A stretch of DNA of 64,000 bases from an uncultured Eubacteriales bacterium (GTDB lineage Bacteria > Bacillota > Clostridia > Oscillospirales > CAG-272). The stretch's first letter is position 1, and the number at the start of each line of letters is the position of its first letter. Made by a program: the position numbers and the translations under genes. Under the pieces are notes generated by a model. That model saw only the letters and a list, made by a program, of their open reading frames with translations. It made no database searches and had not been told where the DNA came from. Positions 39,614 through 46,991 of this stretch are shown piece by piece. The DNA lies in assembly GCA_900544985.1 (NCBI GenBank), contig UQXK01000004.1, positions 1 to 64,000 of the forward strand. The letters are read 5' to 3'.

Positions 39614-40762
39614 ATGGATTTTTCTTCTCTTAAAGCTGTTATGGACGATATTGTTTCCTGGCGCATACCGGGGTGCGATATATCCGTGGAAAAGGACGGG
39701 GAAAACGTATTCAGATATCAGGCGGGATATTCCGATATCGACACTAAAATACCTGTTTCTCCCAATGCTCTGTATTATATATTTTCCGCAACGAAGCCGA
39801 TAACGGCTGCCGCCGCCGTACGTCTTATGGAGGAGGGAAAGCTTTCCCCCGACGACGAGGTGGGAAAATATATATCGTCTTTTAACGACATAAAAGTACA
39901 TCTGAAAAAAGATAACGGCACGGTAGATATAGTTCCCGCAAAAAGAAGCGTAAAGGTGCTTGACCTTTTGACTATGACGGCGGGGCTTGATTACGATTTG
40001 CACAAACCTGCAATAGAGGACGTAAAAATTCGCACGGAAAACCGTGCACCGACTGTCGAGATAGCGGAAGCTATCGGGCGCGGCGGGCTGATTTTTCAGC
40101 CGGGCGAAAAATTCAATTACAGTTTGTGTCTCGATGTTATCGGCGCTGTTATAGAAGTTGCTTCTGGCGAAAAGTTCGGGGATTTTGTAAAATCGCGTAT
40201 TTTCGAGCCTTTGGGCATGGAGAATACTAAATTCTCTTTGACGGAAGAGGAAAAGAAGAACATCGTTCCTCTGTATTCATATAACAGAGACACCGGAAAA
40301 GCGGAAAAATATCTCTACGGCAACAGATATATACTCGGAAGCGAATACGAGAGCGGTGGAGCGGGACTTTCTTCCACTGTTGATGACTATATGAAATTTT
40401 GCTCCATGCTTTCCAACATGGGAAAAACATATAGCGGCAAGCGCATAATTTCGGAAGAATACATAGACCTCATGCGCAAAAATCATCTGGAAGGCAACGC
40501 TCTTCAAGATTTCCGCTCTGCATGGCACTATCTAAAAGGCTACGGTTACGGATTCGGAGTCCGCACGGCGATGGACGCTTCCTTGGCGGATAAGTATATG
40601 TCTGTCGGAGAATTCGGATGGTGCGGAGCCGCAGGGGCGATGGTGCTTGCAGATCCTGAGAATCATCTTTCCGTTTACTATGCTCAACATATGCTTAATA
40701 ATCAGGAATGGATCGTTCATCCGCGTCTGAAAGAAGCGCTTTATAAAGATCTTGGCTTTTGA
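39614..40762 (+). CDS. Beta-lactamase-fold serine hydrolase, probable esterase (family VIII-like)
   Basis: A 382-residue protein without signal peptide. SATK places the nucleophile Ser58 and Lys61. The third motif is Tyr169 in FNYSLCLDVIGAVIE, reading YSL rather than the YxN of class C beta-lactamases. YSL with LDVIG is, to my knowledge, typical of EstB-like esterases, so esterase or deacylase activity is more likely than penicillin hydrolysis. GWCGAAGAMVLADP resembles the C-terminal HxG/GG block. It lies 15 nt after the glycosidase, suggesting joint action on an acylated sugar (inferred). Confidence 0.82.
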   Translation: MDFSSLKAVMDDIVSWRIPGCDISVEKDGENVFRYQAGYSDIDTKIPVSPNALYYIFSATKPITAAAAVRLMEEGKLSPDDEVGKYISSFNDIKVHLKKDNGTVDIVPAKRSVKVLDLLTMTAGLDYDLHKPAIEDVKIRTENRAPTVEIAEAIGRGGLIFQPGEKFNYSLCLDVIGAVIEVASGEKFGDFVKSRIFEPLGMENTKFSLTEEEKKNIVPLYSYNRDTGKAEKYLYGNRYILGSEYESGGAGLSSTVDDYMKFCSMLSNMGKTYSGKRIISEEYIDLMRKNHLEGNALQDFRSAWHYLKGYGYGFGVRTAMDASLADKYMSVGEFGWCGAAGAMVLADPENHLSVYYAQHMLNNQEWIVHPRLKEALYKDLGF

Positions 40763-40785
40763 TTTTCAGTGAGATAATGAAAAAG

Positions 40786-40820
40786 AGAATCGTCGTTGTA
40801 AAAAACAGCGACGATTTTTC
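40786..40820 (+). terminator. Terminator of the rimP-infB-glycosidase-esterase operon
   Basis: AATCGTCGTTGT pairs with ACAGCGACGATT around AAAAA, followed by T5. Confidence 0.88.
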
Positions 40821-40848
40821 GGTAAAATATAAAAAACGATACAATTTA

Positions 40849-40878
40849 TTAACAATTTCGGATTATACTTAATATAGA
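40849..40878 (+). promoter_or_regulatory. Possible promoter of the 40925-41965 unit
   Basis: TTAACA (40849-40854) and TATAGA (40873-40878) are 18 nt apart; a TATACT at 40864-40869 is an alternative. Moderate match only. Confidence 0.4.
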
Positions 40879-40924
40879 AACTTGCCGCAAATGTACTATA
40901 AGTCTTTTGAGGTGTTTGATTCTA

Positions 40925-41097
40925 TGTTAAATACCGAACTTTCAGTTGCGGTTATATTTCACTCCAAAAAACAGAGGAGCAAAGCTGCTTGTCAGAGAGT
41001 GATAAAGCGTTTTGATACGTTTAAAAATTATCGTGTAAATAGTCTTCCGGCGTATTTTGCCGATGTTATAAAATTATTAAAAATAAAGTCGTATTAA
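40925..41097 (+). CDS. Small basic protein of unknown function
   Basis: A 56-57-residue ORF (MLNTELSVAVIFHSKKQRSK...VIKLLKIKSY) with GAGGTG 10 nt before ATG 40925. It is basic, without a membrane segment, and I recognise no family. It lies 13 nt before the membrane-protein gene at 41111, which suggests an operon. The evidence that it is coding is the ribosome-binding site and spacing only. Confidence 0.4.
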
Positions 41098-41110
41098 GAG
41101 GTGACTTTTA

Positions 41111-41965
41111 ATGAGTTTGAAAACAAAAAAAACGGGTCTTTATCTGTGTGCATTTTTTTCGCTTGTCATAGGTACTGTGCTTACCGTGTGGCGTACTTTC
41201 CTTTTGCAAAATCATTATGATCCGTATCACGGCAGTTTTGAGAACGGTTCGAGGGATATTTTCAGGGCTTTTGAGTATATATTGATACTTGCGGCGCTTC
41301 TTTCTCTTATATCATTGATATTTACCCGCGGCGCTTCATTTTCTTCATGCGAAAAGCCGACGACTCTTTCCATATTCGTAAAAGTTCTTTGCGGATGTAT
41401 ATTTTTTACAGTCGCTATTTTGATCGCGATAAGTTTAAACAAAAAACTTTCTTTTTCGTCTAATACCGTGATTTACAAAATTTTTATCACACTTTCGATA
41501 ATTATGATGTTTTTTGTTTCATTCTATTTCTTTGTAAGCTCTTCTGTCGTTCTTGCAAATTCAAAACTCAGATCCCCTCTTTCCATGTCGCTTCCTCTTT
41601 ATGCGTTGTTTTATCTTGTGGCATCGTATTTTAATAACGAGCTCATGTATAACGATTTTAACAGAATAACATCGCATATTTCCGTTATCGCCATGATTCT
41701 TTTGTTCTTGGCGCAGGTAAAGGCAGAGATAGGAAGACCGTCGTATGGATTCAGATTTATATCCTCTCTTATGTGTATAATCTGTATATCTTCGCATATA
41801 CTGCCGCTTATTATCCTTGCCGCCTTTTGGCAGATAGATTTTTCCGTGTCGATAATTTATGAGATGGCGGAAATAGCCGTTCTTCTGTATGCGGTATATA
41901 CGGCGTTTAAGAGCGTAAAATGTCTCGGCGAAAAGGATGACAAACAGGACATCTCCGAACTGTAA
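41111..41965 (+). CDS. Polytopic membrane protein of unknown function
   Basis: A 284-residue protein with about seven hydrophobic segments (near residues 10-28, 57-75, 95-115, 125-150, 160-175, 190-208 and 220-270). It has no recognised motif. The TGL/LCAFFSLVIG start and repeated two-helix pattern resemble uncharacterised clostridial membrane proteins. AAGAGGTGACTTTTA precedes the ATG. It ends at a strong terminator just upstream of the first repeated promoter. Function unknown. Confidence 0.75.
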   Translation: MSLKTKKTGLYLCAFFSLVIGTVLTVWRTFLLQNHYDPYHGSFENGSRDIFRAFEYILILAALLSLISLIFTRGASFSSCEKPTTLSIFVKVLCGCIFFTVAILIAISLNKKLSFSSNTVIYKIFITLSIIMMFFVSFYFFVSSSVVLANSKLRSPLSMSLPLYALFYLVASYFNNELMYNDFNRITSHISVIAMILLFLAQVKAEIGRPSYGFRFISSLMCIICISSHILPLIILAAFWQIDFSVSIIYEMAEIAVLLYAVYTAFKSVKCLGEKDDKQDISEL

Positions 41966-41977
41966 AGACAAATATTA

Positions 41978-42012
41978 TGCATCCGGCACATATAAATGCC
42001 GGATGTTTTTGT
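41978..42012 (+). terminator. Terminator before the repeated-promoter cluster
   Basis: CATCCGGCA (41980-41988) pairs with TGCCGGATG (41997-42005), followed by T5. It isolates the cluster from upstream transcription. Confidence 0.88.
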
Positions 42013-42017
42013 TTGTA

Positions 42018-42046
42018 TTGAAAATAATGTCGAAATATGGTAAAAT
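42018..42046 (+). promoter_or_regulatory. Repeated promoter, copy 1
   Basis: -35 TTGAAA (42018-42023), spacer ATAATGTCGAAATATGG (17 nt), -10 TAAAAT (42041-42046), followed by TTATATATGA. The spacer contains TGTCGAA, identical to the Spo0A-box core, at 42028-42034. Confidence 0.8.
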
Positions 42047-42106
42047 TTATATATGAGGAAGTATATCATATATTTTTGCTCAAATTTAAGCATATCGGAG
42101 GCAGTT

Positions 42107-42976
42107 ATGGAGAATAAAAATGCTAAATCTATTGTTCGCAGATATAAGATAGAAAAGCTTATTATAGTTTTTTTATTTTATATAATTTGTTTTGCGGTAC
42201 TTATTTTAACAGATCTGAATATAGGTATTGAAATTTTAGTATTTTTGGTTTATTTCTTTTTATTAAATAAAATAAACTGTTGGCTTTCAATATGTAATTT
42301 TCATGAAATAATATATAATGATTTAGATTCTGAATTATTTAATGATATTATCAATTGTTTGGGAAAAAACAGAAAAATAAGTGAACTATGGTATGTGCAA
42401 TCGTTTTATTTTATCGGAGACTATCGGAATATGGTAAGCCTGTGTTCCGAAAGTATGAAATCCGATAAGAGGAAGGTATTCCAATTTACTTATCTTTTTA
42501 TGCTTGCAGAAGTTTATTTTGAACTTGGGGAAAAGGAAAAACTAAAATATACTTGCGAAAAAATTGATTTGCTTGCGTCCGATAAAACTACATTCAAACA
42601 AAAATTTTTCGGAATTTTAAGATTTATTTTTCTTGGCATAAATGAAAATAAGACTCTGAAAGTGATTTTTAAAAATATAAAATTTTTTGAAAGCTATTTA
42701 GAAGGCGATTTACAAGAATGTATTACAATGCTTGATAAAAGGAAGCGTAAAACAAATTACCAGAATGTAAATAAAGATTTATCTCTTGCAATAATATATT
42801 ATCGTTCAGGTGATATGACTCAATCAAAAATGCTTTTTGAAGAGATAATCCAAAAGGCACCAAAAATGAATTTTGCAAAAATTTCTCAAAAATATCTTGA
42901 AGCAATAGAGAATTCCGCCGGAATTGACGTTTCTTTTTCCGATATGTTACAACCCCAAAGCGATGAGTTGTCATAA
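42107..42976 (+). CDS. Membrane-anchored TPR-like protein of unknown function (unit 1)
   Basis: A 289-residue protein. Two hydrophobic segments (about residues 18-36 and 40-58) are followed by a helical cytoplasmic domain with TPR-like spacing (LWYVQSFYFIGDYRNMVSLC, LAEVYFELGEKEKLKYTCEKID, LSLAIIYYRSGDMTQSKMLFEEII). It may serve as a protein-interaction scaffold. ATG 42107 follows ATCGGAGGCAGTT. Codon usage is AT-rich compared with the ribosomal and glycosidase genes, suggesting acquisition. I recognise no named family. Confidence 0.75.
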   Translation: MENKNAKSIVRRYKIEKLIIVFLFYIICFAVLILTDLNIGIEILVFLVYFFLLNKINCWLSICNFHEIIYNDLDSELFNDIINCLGKNRKISELWYVQSFYFIGDYRNMVSLCSESMKSDKRKVFQFTYLFMLAEVYFELGEKEKLKYTCEKIDLLASDKTTFKQKFFGILRFIFLGINENKTLKVIFKNIKFFESYLEGDLQECITMLDKRKRKTNYQNVNKDLSLAIIYYRSGDMTQSKMLFEEIIQKAPKMNFAKISQKYLEAIENSAGIDVSFSDMLQPQSDELS

Positions 42977-42994
42977 GAGATGAATTTTATATGA

Positions 42995-43024
42995 TTGGCA
43001 AATAATGTCGAAATATGGTGAAAT
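42995..43024 (+). promoter_or_regulatory. Repeated promoter, copy 2
   Basis: TTGGCA (42995-43000), then the same AATAATGTCGAAATATGG spacer (18 nt counted this way) and -10 TGAAAT (43019-43024). It is the most diverged copy at both hexamers, while TGTCGAAATATGG is unchanged. Confidence 0.7.
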
Positions 43025-43089
43025 TCGAGTAAGATAAGGCGCATTTGCGGTGTTTGCTTCTACTGTTGATACATATAGAGGAGAAGAAT

Positions 43090-43920
43090 ATGAAAAAACA
43101 AAATGTTATTTTCGGAATTATTTTTGGAATTAAATTTATAATTCTTTTAATTGTTTGGTCTTATATTTTCATCTCCTTATTTGCTTTCTTTGTTGGTGGC
43201 AGAAGACATCATGTATGTCCTTGTCCGGGTATGACTAAATGGGAAGGAAAAGATTGTACATTATATATAATGGAGACTATCAGGACAAAGGAAGGGAAGT
43301 TTATAGATACTCCTCCCGCAGTTTTGGTGTGTCATGATGCAAATAAGAAGGAATACATATATGATGTTATGTTCGTATATGACAGACTTTATTTATACAA
43401 TCATAGGGAAAAAACGGACGATGTTGTGGAACAAGTTGCAACATATCATTTCAAATATGCTTCCATAGATAATAAAAAAGTAAAATATATACTCGAATCC
43501 CAAACATATGCGGACGATTATTTTCCCGAAACACTGAAATTAAAAGAAACTGTTGAATATTTCAACATAGATAATCTTCCATATAAATATCTTTATGGTG
43601 ATCCCACAAAATTTCCGAATAAAGAATGGGTGGATTCTTATTATGATGTAAAAATAAAATTACATATATCAGATGACGGAACAACAGGAGCGTGGATGTG
43701 CGTAGATAAAAGTATGGGAGAAGAAACAGAGTATAAAGTTACATTTGATTCTGAACAGATAATGACAGTATATGATAAGCATACAGATGAGAAAATTGTA
43801 TCTTATCACATTTTTATTCATTTTAATAATAATCTTTATGCTGTTATGGAAGAAAAATTCGATGAAAATTGTACGTGGAAAGATTATATGGTGTTACATA
43901 AAACAAAAACCAACCGTTGA
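43090..43920 (+). CDS. Membrane-anchored extracytoplasmic protein of unknown function (unit 2)
   Basis: A 276-residue protein with one N-terminal membrane segment (about residues 5-35) and a soluble domain rich in Tyr, Asp and Lys. A CPCPGMTKWEGKDC segment follows the anchor and could hold a disulfide or metal. The rest looks beta-rich (KKEYIYDVMFVYDRLYLYNHREK, VTFDSEQIMTVYDKHTDEKIV). ATG 43090 has GAGGAGAAGAAT upstream. No family recognised. AT-rich like its neighbours. Confidence 0.72.
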   Translation: MKKQNVIFGIIFGIKFIILLIVWSYIFISLFAFFVGGRRHHVCPCPGMTKWEGKDCTLYIMETIRTKEGKFIDTPPAVLVCHDANKKEYIYDVMFVYDRLYLYNHREKTDDVVEQVATYHFKYASIDNKKVKYILESQTYADDYFPETLKLKETVEYFNIDNLPYKYLYGDPTKFPNKEWVDSYYDVKIKLHISDDGTTGAWMCVDKSMGEETEYKVTFDSEQIMTVYDKHTDEKIVSYHIFIHFNNNLYAVMEEKFDENCTWKDYMVLHKTKTNR

Positions 43921-43948
43921 AAAGCGATTGCAGGGCTCTTTCATCATC

Positions 43949-43977
43949 TTGCAAATAATGTCGAAATATGGTATAAT
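43949..43977 (+). promoter_or_regulatory. Repeated promoter, copy 3 (closest to consensus)
   Basis: TTGCAA (43949-43954), spacer ATAATGTCGAAATATGG (17 nt), TATAAT (43972-43977), then TTACATATGA. The predicted leader of about 135 nt holds a GTAAAG/CTTTAC hairpin (44008-44032 region). Confidence 0.85.
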
Positions 43978-44116
43978 TTACATATGATAAAATTTATATC
44001 AACAGATGTAAAGATTAAATTGCCAAACTTTACAATCTTTGTTGTTTTCATCGGGGCGGATTGTTGGGTGACTTAAACAGATTTTTAAATTTAATTTATG
44101 AAAGGGGAACTGTTTT

Positions 44117-44452
44117 ATGTTCCTGAAAGAACAAAAAATAATACGGTTTATTCCGGTCATAAATTTTTTTGTTTGCGCATTTTGTTGGTTTAGAATGTAC
44201 ATTAAATATTATATTCCACATCGTTCTAAAAACACTTTTAAGCTAGCTTTTAAGACGGCATTTATGTGTTTTATTGTTTGGTTTCCTTATTCTATAATAA
44301 TGCGTTTTTGTAATATTGAAATAATCAATTCTATTTTAACTTTTATATCTTTCTATTATATGACGTTTGTTATATCAAATAATATGTTTAAAGATCAGGA
44401 GAAGTATTTTAACCAACAAAATACCGAAAAAGATTCTGCAAAAGAAAATTAA
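44117..44452 (+). CDS. Small polytopic membrane protein of unknown function (unit 3)
   Basis: A 111-residue protein with about three hydrophobic segments (near residues 10-28, 48-62 and 68-88) and a charged, Gln/Asn/Lys-rich C terminus. ATG 44117 follows GAAAGGGGAACTGTTTT. No family is recognised. It is closed by a terminator at 44463-44491 that touches the next repeated promoter. Confidence 0.7.
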   Translation: MFLKEQKIIRFIPVINFFVCAFCWFRMYIKYYIPHRSKNTFKLAFKTAFMCFIVWFPYSIIMRFCNIEIINSILTFISFYYMTFVISNNMFKDQEKYFNQQNTEKDSAKEN

Positions 44453-44462
44453 ACGATAAAAA

Positions 44463-44491
44463 GCTCATCACTTACAGGTGGTGAGTTTTTT
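44463..44491 (+). terminator. Terminator between units 3 and 4
   Basis: CTCATCAC (44464-44471) pairs with GTGGTGAG (44478-44485, one G-U), then T6. The promoter of unit 4 begins 2 nt later. Confidence 0.82.
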
Positions 44492-44492
44492 A

Positions 44493-44521
44493 TTGCAAAT
44501 AATGTCGAAATATAGTAAAAT
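44493..44521 (+). promoter_or_regulatory. Repeated promoter, copy 4
   Basis: TTGCAA (44493-44498), spacer ATAATGTCGAAATATAG (17 nt), TAAAAT (44516-44521), followed by TTATATATAA. Confidence 0.82.
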
Positions 44522-44553
44522 TTATATATAAAGATATAATTTTGAGGAGGGAC

Positions 44554-45195
44554 ATGATGATTCGTCGATTGGTAGGTTCCTTAATTGCTTTTGTATTGGT
44601 TTTAGCGATTATATTTTTTATATTGATTACGCCTAAATCTTGCGAGATATATAAAACACATGGAAAGGTAAACATCGAAAAATATTCGGAAGGTGTGATT
44701 GTATATAATGATATCAACTATTATAATATAGAACGGAATATATTCATGACCCCCAACTATGTTTATCCATCTGACGACGAATCACGGATTGTTGTTGGGT
44801 GGCATTATAATTTGCCGTTTTCAGGGGTACGTATTTATTATTCATATACTTCGGATAACCCTGATTATATTATAGGGTATAATGAGGTATATATGAAAGA
44901 GGGATATGATTATAAATCGGATATTTTTGTGATAGAGAATACCGATATAGGCATAGTATTTTCAGATGCATTTAAGGGGAAAAAGGAAAAAATAGATAAA
45001 TTTAATAAATATATAAAAGTAAGTTTCAACTGGCATTCTCAGAGACATACTGAATTAATGACAAAATTGGACATAATCCTTTTTGATGACGTATACTATA
45101 TTAATGTTGAAAATGACAATTTTGAAAATCTTGTATATGAGATATCTGACGAATTTTTCGATTTGCTTGTTGAAAATGGTTTTATTTCTGATTAA
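44554..45195 (+). CDS. Membrane-anchored extracytoplasmic protein of unknown function (unit 4)
   Basis: A 213-residue protein with one N-terminal membrane segment (about residues 5-28) and a soluble, Tyr/Asp/Ile-rich domain (IEKYSEGVIVYNDINYYNIERNIFM, VGWHYNLPFSGVRIYYSYTSDN). It ends in an acidic helix. GAGGAGGGAC precedes ATG 44554 (44557 is also possible). It shares the anchor-plus-beta-domain layout of unit 2 but no clear sequence similarity. No family recognised. Confidence 0.72.
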   Translation: MMIRRLVGSLIAFVLVLAIIFFILITPKSCEIYKTHGKVNIEKYSEGVIVYNDINYYNIERNIFMTPNYVYPSDDESRIVVGWHYNLPFSGVRIYYSYTSDNPDYIIGYNEVYMKEGYDYKSDIFVIENTDIGIVFSDAFKGKKEKIDKFNKYIKVSFNWHSQRHTELMTKLDIILFDDVYYINVENDNFENLVYEISDEFFDLLVENGFISD

Positions 45196-45219
45196 GAAAA
45201 TCCGGTATTTCTTTTTATC

Positions 45220-45248
45220 TTGCAGATAATGTCGAAATATGGTATGAT
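45220..45248 (+). promoter_or_regulatory. Repeated promoter, copy 5
   Basis: TTGCAG (45220-45225), spacer ATAATGTCGAAATATGG (17 nt), TATGAT (45243-45248). It drives the broken zinc-ribbon gene. Confidence 0.78.
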
Positions 45249-45303
45249 TTGTGCATAGAGAAGTGTGAATTATAACATTTTCTTGCTGAACAGAGGATTT
45301 AAT

Positions 45304-45663
45304 ATGAATTTTGAAAAAATCAAATACAATGAATGCCCCAACTGCAAGAAATAAGGTATAAATTCTTCCGGAAAAATCGGAATCAGAGTATGCATACCGG
45401 TAAAATGCAAATACTGTAAAAAAATTTTTGTTATCAATTCCGCATTGCGAATTATTATTTTGATTTTTTCTCCCTTGGTTGGCGGAGGAATAGCTATATT
45501 TCTTCAAAGATTCTTTGATGAATCTTCAAAATTTCCTGAGATAATCGGAATGTTTGCCATGATAGTTGTTCTTCTTTTTTGCGAACATTTTGCAAAATTA
45601 GAAGAACTGACAGACGAACGGGAACTTGAAAGATTGAAAGAAGAGGACGACGAAGAAGACTGA
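45304..45663 (+). pseudogene. Zinc-ribbon membrane protein gene interrupted by in-frame TAA (unit 5)
   Basis: From ATG 45304 (AGAGGA 7 nt upstream) the frame reads MNFEKIKYNECPNCKK and then TAA at 45352-45354. It continues without another stop for 103 codons: GINSSGKIGIRVCIPVKCKYCKK, a membrane segment (RIIILIFSPLVGGGIAIFL), a second hydrophobic stretch (IIGMFAMIVVLLFC) and an acidic tail. The two CxxC halves of one zinc ribbon lie on either side of the stop. So this was a single gene of about 119 residues. It is either inactivated or a sequencing error; restart at TTG 45445 would make only the membrane part. Confidence 0.75.
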
Positions 45664-45697
45664 TCTTATTTAGCGATAGTTTATATAACTTTATATA

Positions 45698-45738
45698 AAA
45701 ATGCACCCTTGAATGATTTTCGGGGTGCATATTTTTTG
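45698..45738 (+). terminator. Terminator of unit 5
   Basis: ATGCACCC (45701-45708) pairs with GGGTGCAT (45723-45730), followed by A and T6. Confidence 0.85.
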
Positions 45739-45802
45739 AATGAAATTTGCCGCGTAGGGCGGAGGAGAAACATCAGGCAAAGCTATAAAACGGCACAAAG
45801 AT

Positions 45803-46792
45803 TTACAAAGCCGCTTTTGATATCACACATATTTCTTCCAGAGCTTTTTGATTGATAATAGCGTCGTCGGTTCTTTTTATGTAAAATTTTCCGTCGCGAA
45901 ACGAAGAATATTTGAATAATGTATTCTGACTTATCAATGTTTCAAACAACCGTATATTTTCGTATTTGCGGCAGAAAATTTTGTCGCTGTATGTTTCATA
46001 AAGAAAAGGCGCCGTGGTGTAAAACTTAAAATCCACACGTTCATCCAATGCCGAAAGCAACATCGGTATTGTCCCGCAATAGCCGGATTCGATCACTTCT
46101 ATTTTATTTTCATGTATTTCTTGAAGCAGTCCTTTGAGTGTTCGCTCTAAATCCGGATATTTTGTCAGTGTTTTGCGTATATGTTCCTTGCAGAATTCTT
46201 TAAAAGCGGGAAAGTGCGTAATACCGTTTTCAAGCGCTTCATATATAGGCAGACGGATTTCATCGTCAATATTTTCTGCCATAGCGATATCATTTAAAAA
46301 AGTTCTGCCTATTATCCATGGGTGGAGATTTTTTCTGCCTTTGCTTACAAAATAGATATAAGGGAGCAGGGTGTCGCGAAGTAAAAATATATATGCCGTG
46401 TCATTTTTGTACTCTATCCATTTACTGTAAGCTATTATTTCCTGCAAAAAATCATTGCTTGAAGAAACATTATTACATTTTGCGTTTATAAGCTCATGGC
46501 AGAATGCTGTCGCTTCAAACTCATTTTCTCCGTATATGACTTGTGATATGCGAGGGGATATGACGGGAAAAGGCGTCTCGCCGTGTTTTTCCAATATGCT
46601 ACGAAGTCTTGTTATGCAGTGAAATTTATTTTCCAGACAATTATTTAAAGCGGTATATCCCTCATCGGAAAGATCGTCAAGTATTTTTAAAAGTTGTTTT
46701 ACTTCCTGCAATTCCGAACCGTTTAAATTCTTTTCTTCGAACTCAGACAGTTTTTGAAGATAATATTTTTCATTGAACGAAATAAATCCCAT
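45803..46792 (-). CDS. Uncharacterised 329-residue protein
   Basis: A soluble, mostly helical protein with no signal peptide. Visible conserved-looking blocks are YIFLLRDTLLPYIYFVSKGR and EVIESGYCGTIPMLLSAL; RD followed much later by E/D-x-G-x-x-G-T recalls proteins encoded near glycan genes, but I cannot assign a family. ATG 46792 has CAGGAG 6 nt upstream; the frame to 46912 runs through a terminator hairpin. It is separated from the GH63-like gene by that terminator. Function unknown. Confidence 0.72.
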   Translation of the reverse strand: MGFISFNEKYYLQKLSEFEEKNLNGSELQEVKQLLKILDDLSDEGYTALNNCLENKFHCITRLRSILEKHGETPFPVISPRISQVIYGENEFEATAFCHELINAKCNNVSSSNDFLQEIIAYSKWIEYKNDTAYIFLLRDTLLPYIYFVSKGRKNLHPWIIGRTFLNDIAMAENIDDEIRLPIYEALENGITHFPAFKEFCKEHIRKTLTKYPDLERTLKGLLQEIHENKIEVIESGYCGTIPMLLSALDERVDFKFYTTAPFLYETYSDKIFCRKYENIRLFETLISQNTLFKYSSFRDGKFYIKRTDDAIINQKALEEICVISKAAL

Positions 46793-46863
46793 TTTTTCTC
46801 CTGACCGAATATGTAATATATCAAACTTCAATGCCGGCTCTGTGCGGTTGTTTTTTAATTTGA

Positions 46864-46906
46864 CAAAATCGGTATTTCCGTTCGAAAGCGGATAATACCG
46901 ATTTTT
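46864..46906 (-). terminator. Terminator of the GH63-like gene
   Basis: AAATCGGTATT (46866-46876) pairs with AATACCGATTT (46894-46904) with an inner CCG/CGG helix. T-rich flanks on both strands make it potentially bidirectional. Confidence 0.8.
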
Positions 46907-46991
46907 TATCATGTGTTATGTAAGCTCCGCCTGTTATTACGGCGATATTAAAAATCGAAGTTGTCTGTTTGAAAAATCAATATGGAAGGCG

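Noticed and set aside
39614..40762. Beta-lactamase that would pair with the BlaI-like repressor
   Set aside because: The SxxK protein has YSL instead of YxN, lacks a signal peptide and lies 39 kb away in an infB-linked operon; an esterase is more likely.
45352..45354. Recoding (selenocysteine or pyrrolysine) at the stop in the zinc-ribbon gene
   Set aside because: The codon is TAA, which is not used for either; a nonsense mutation or sequencing error is simpler.
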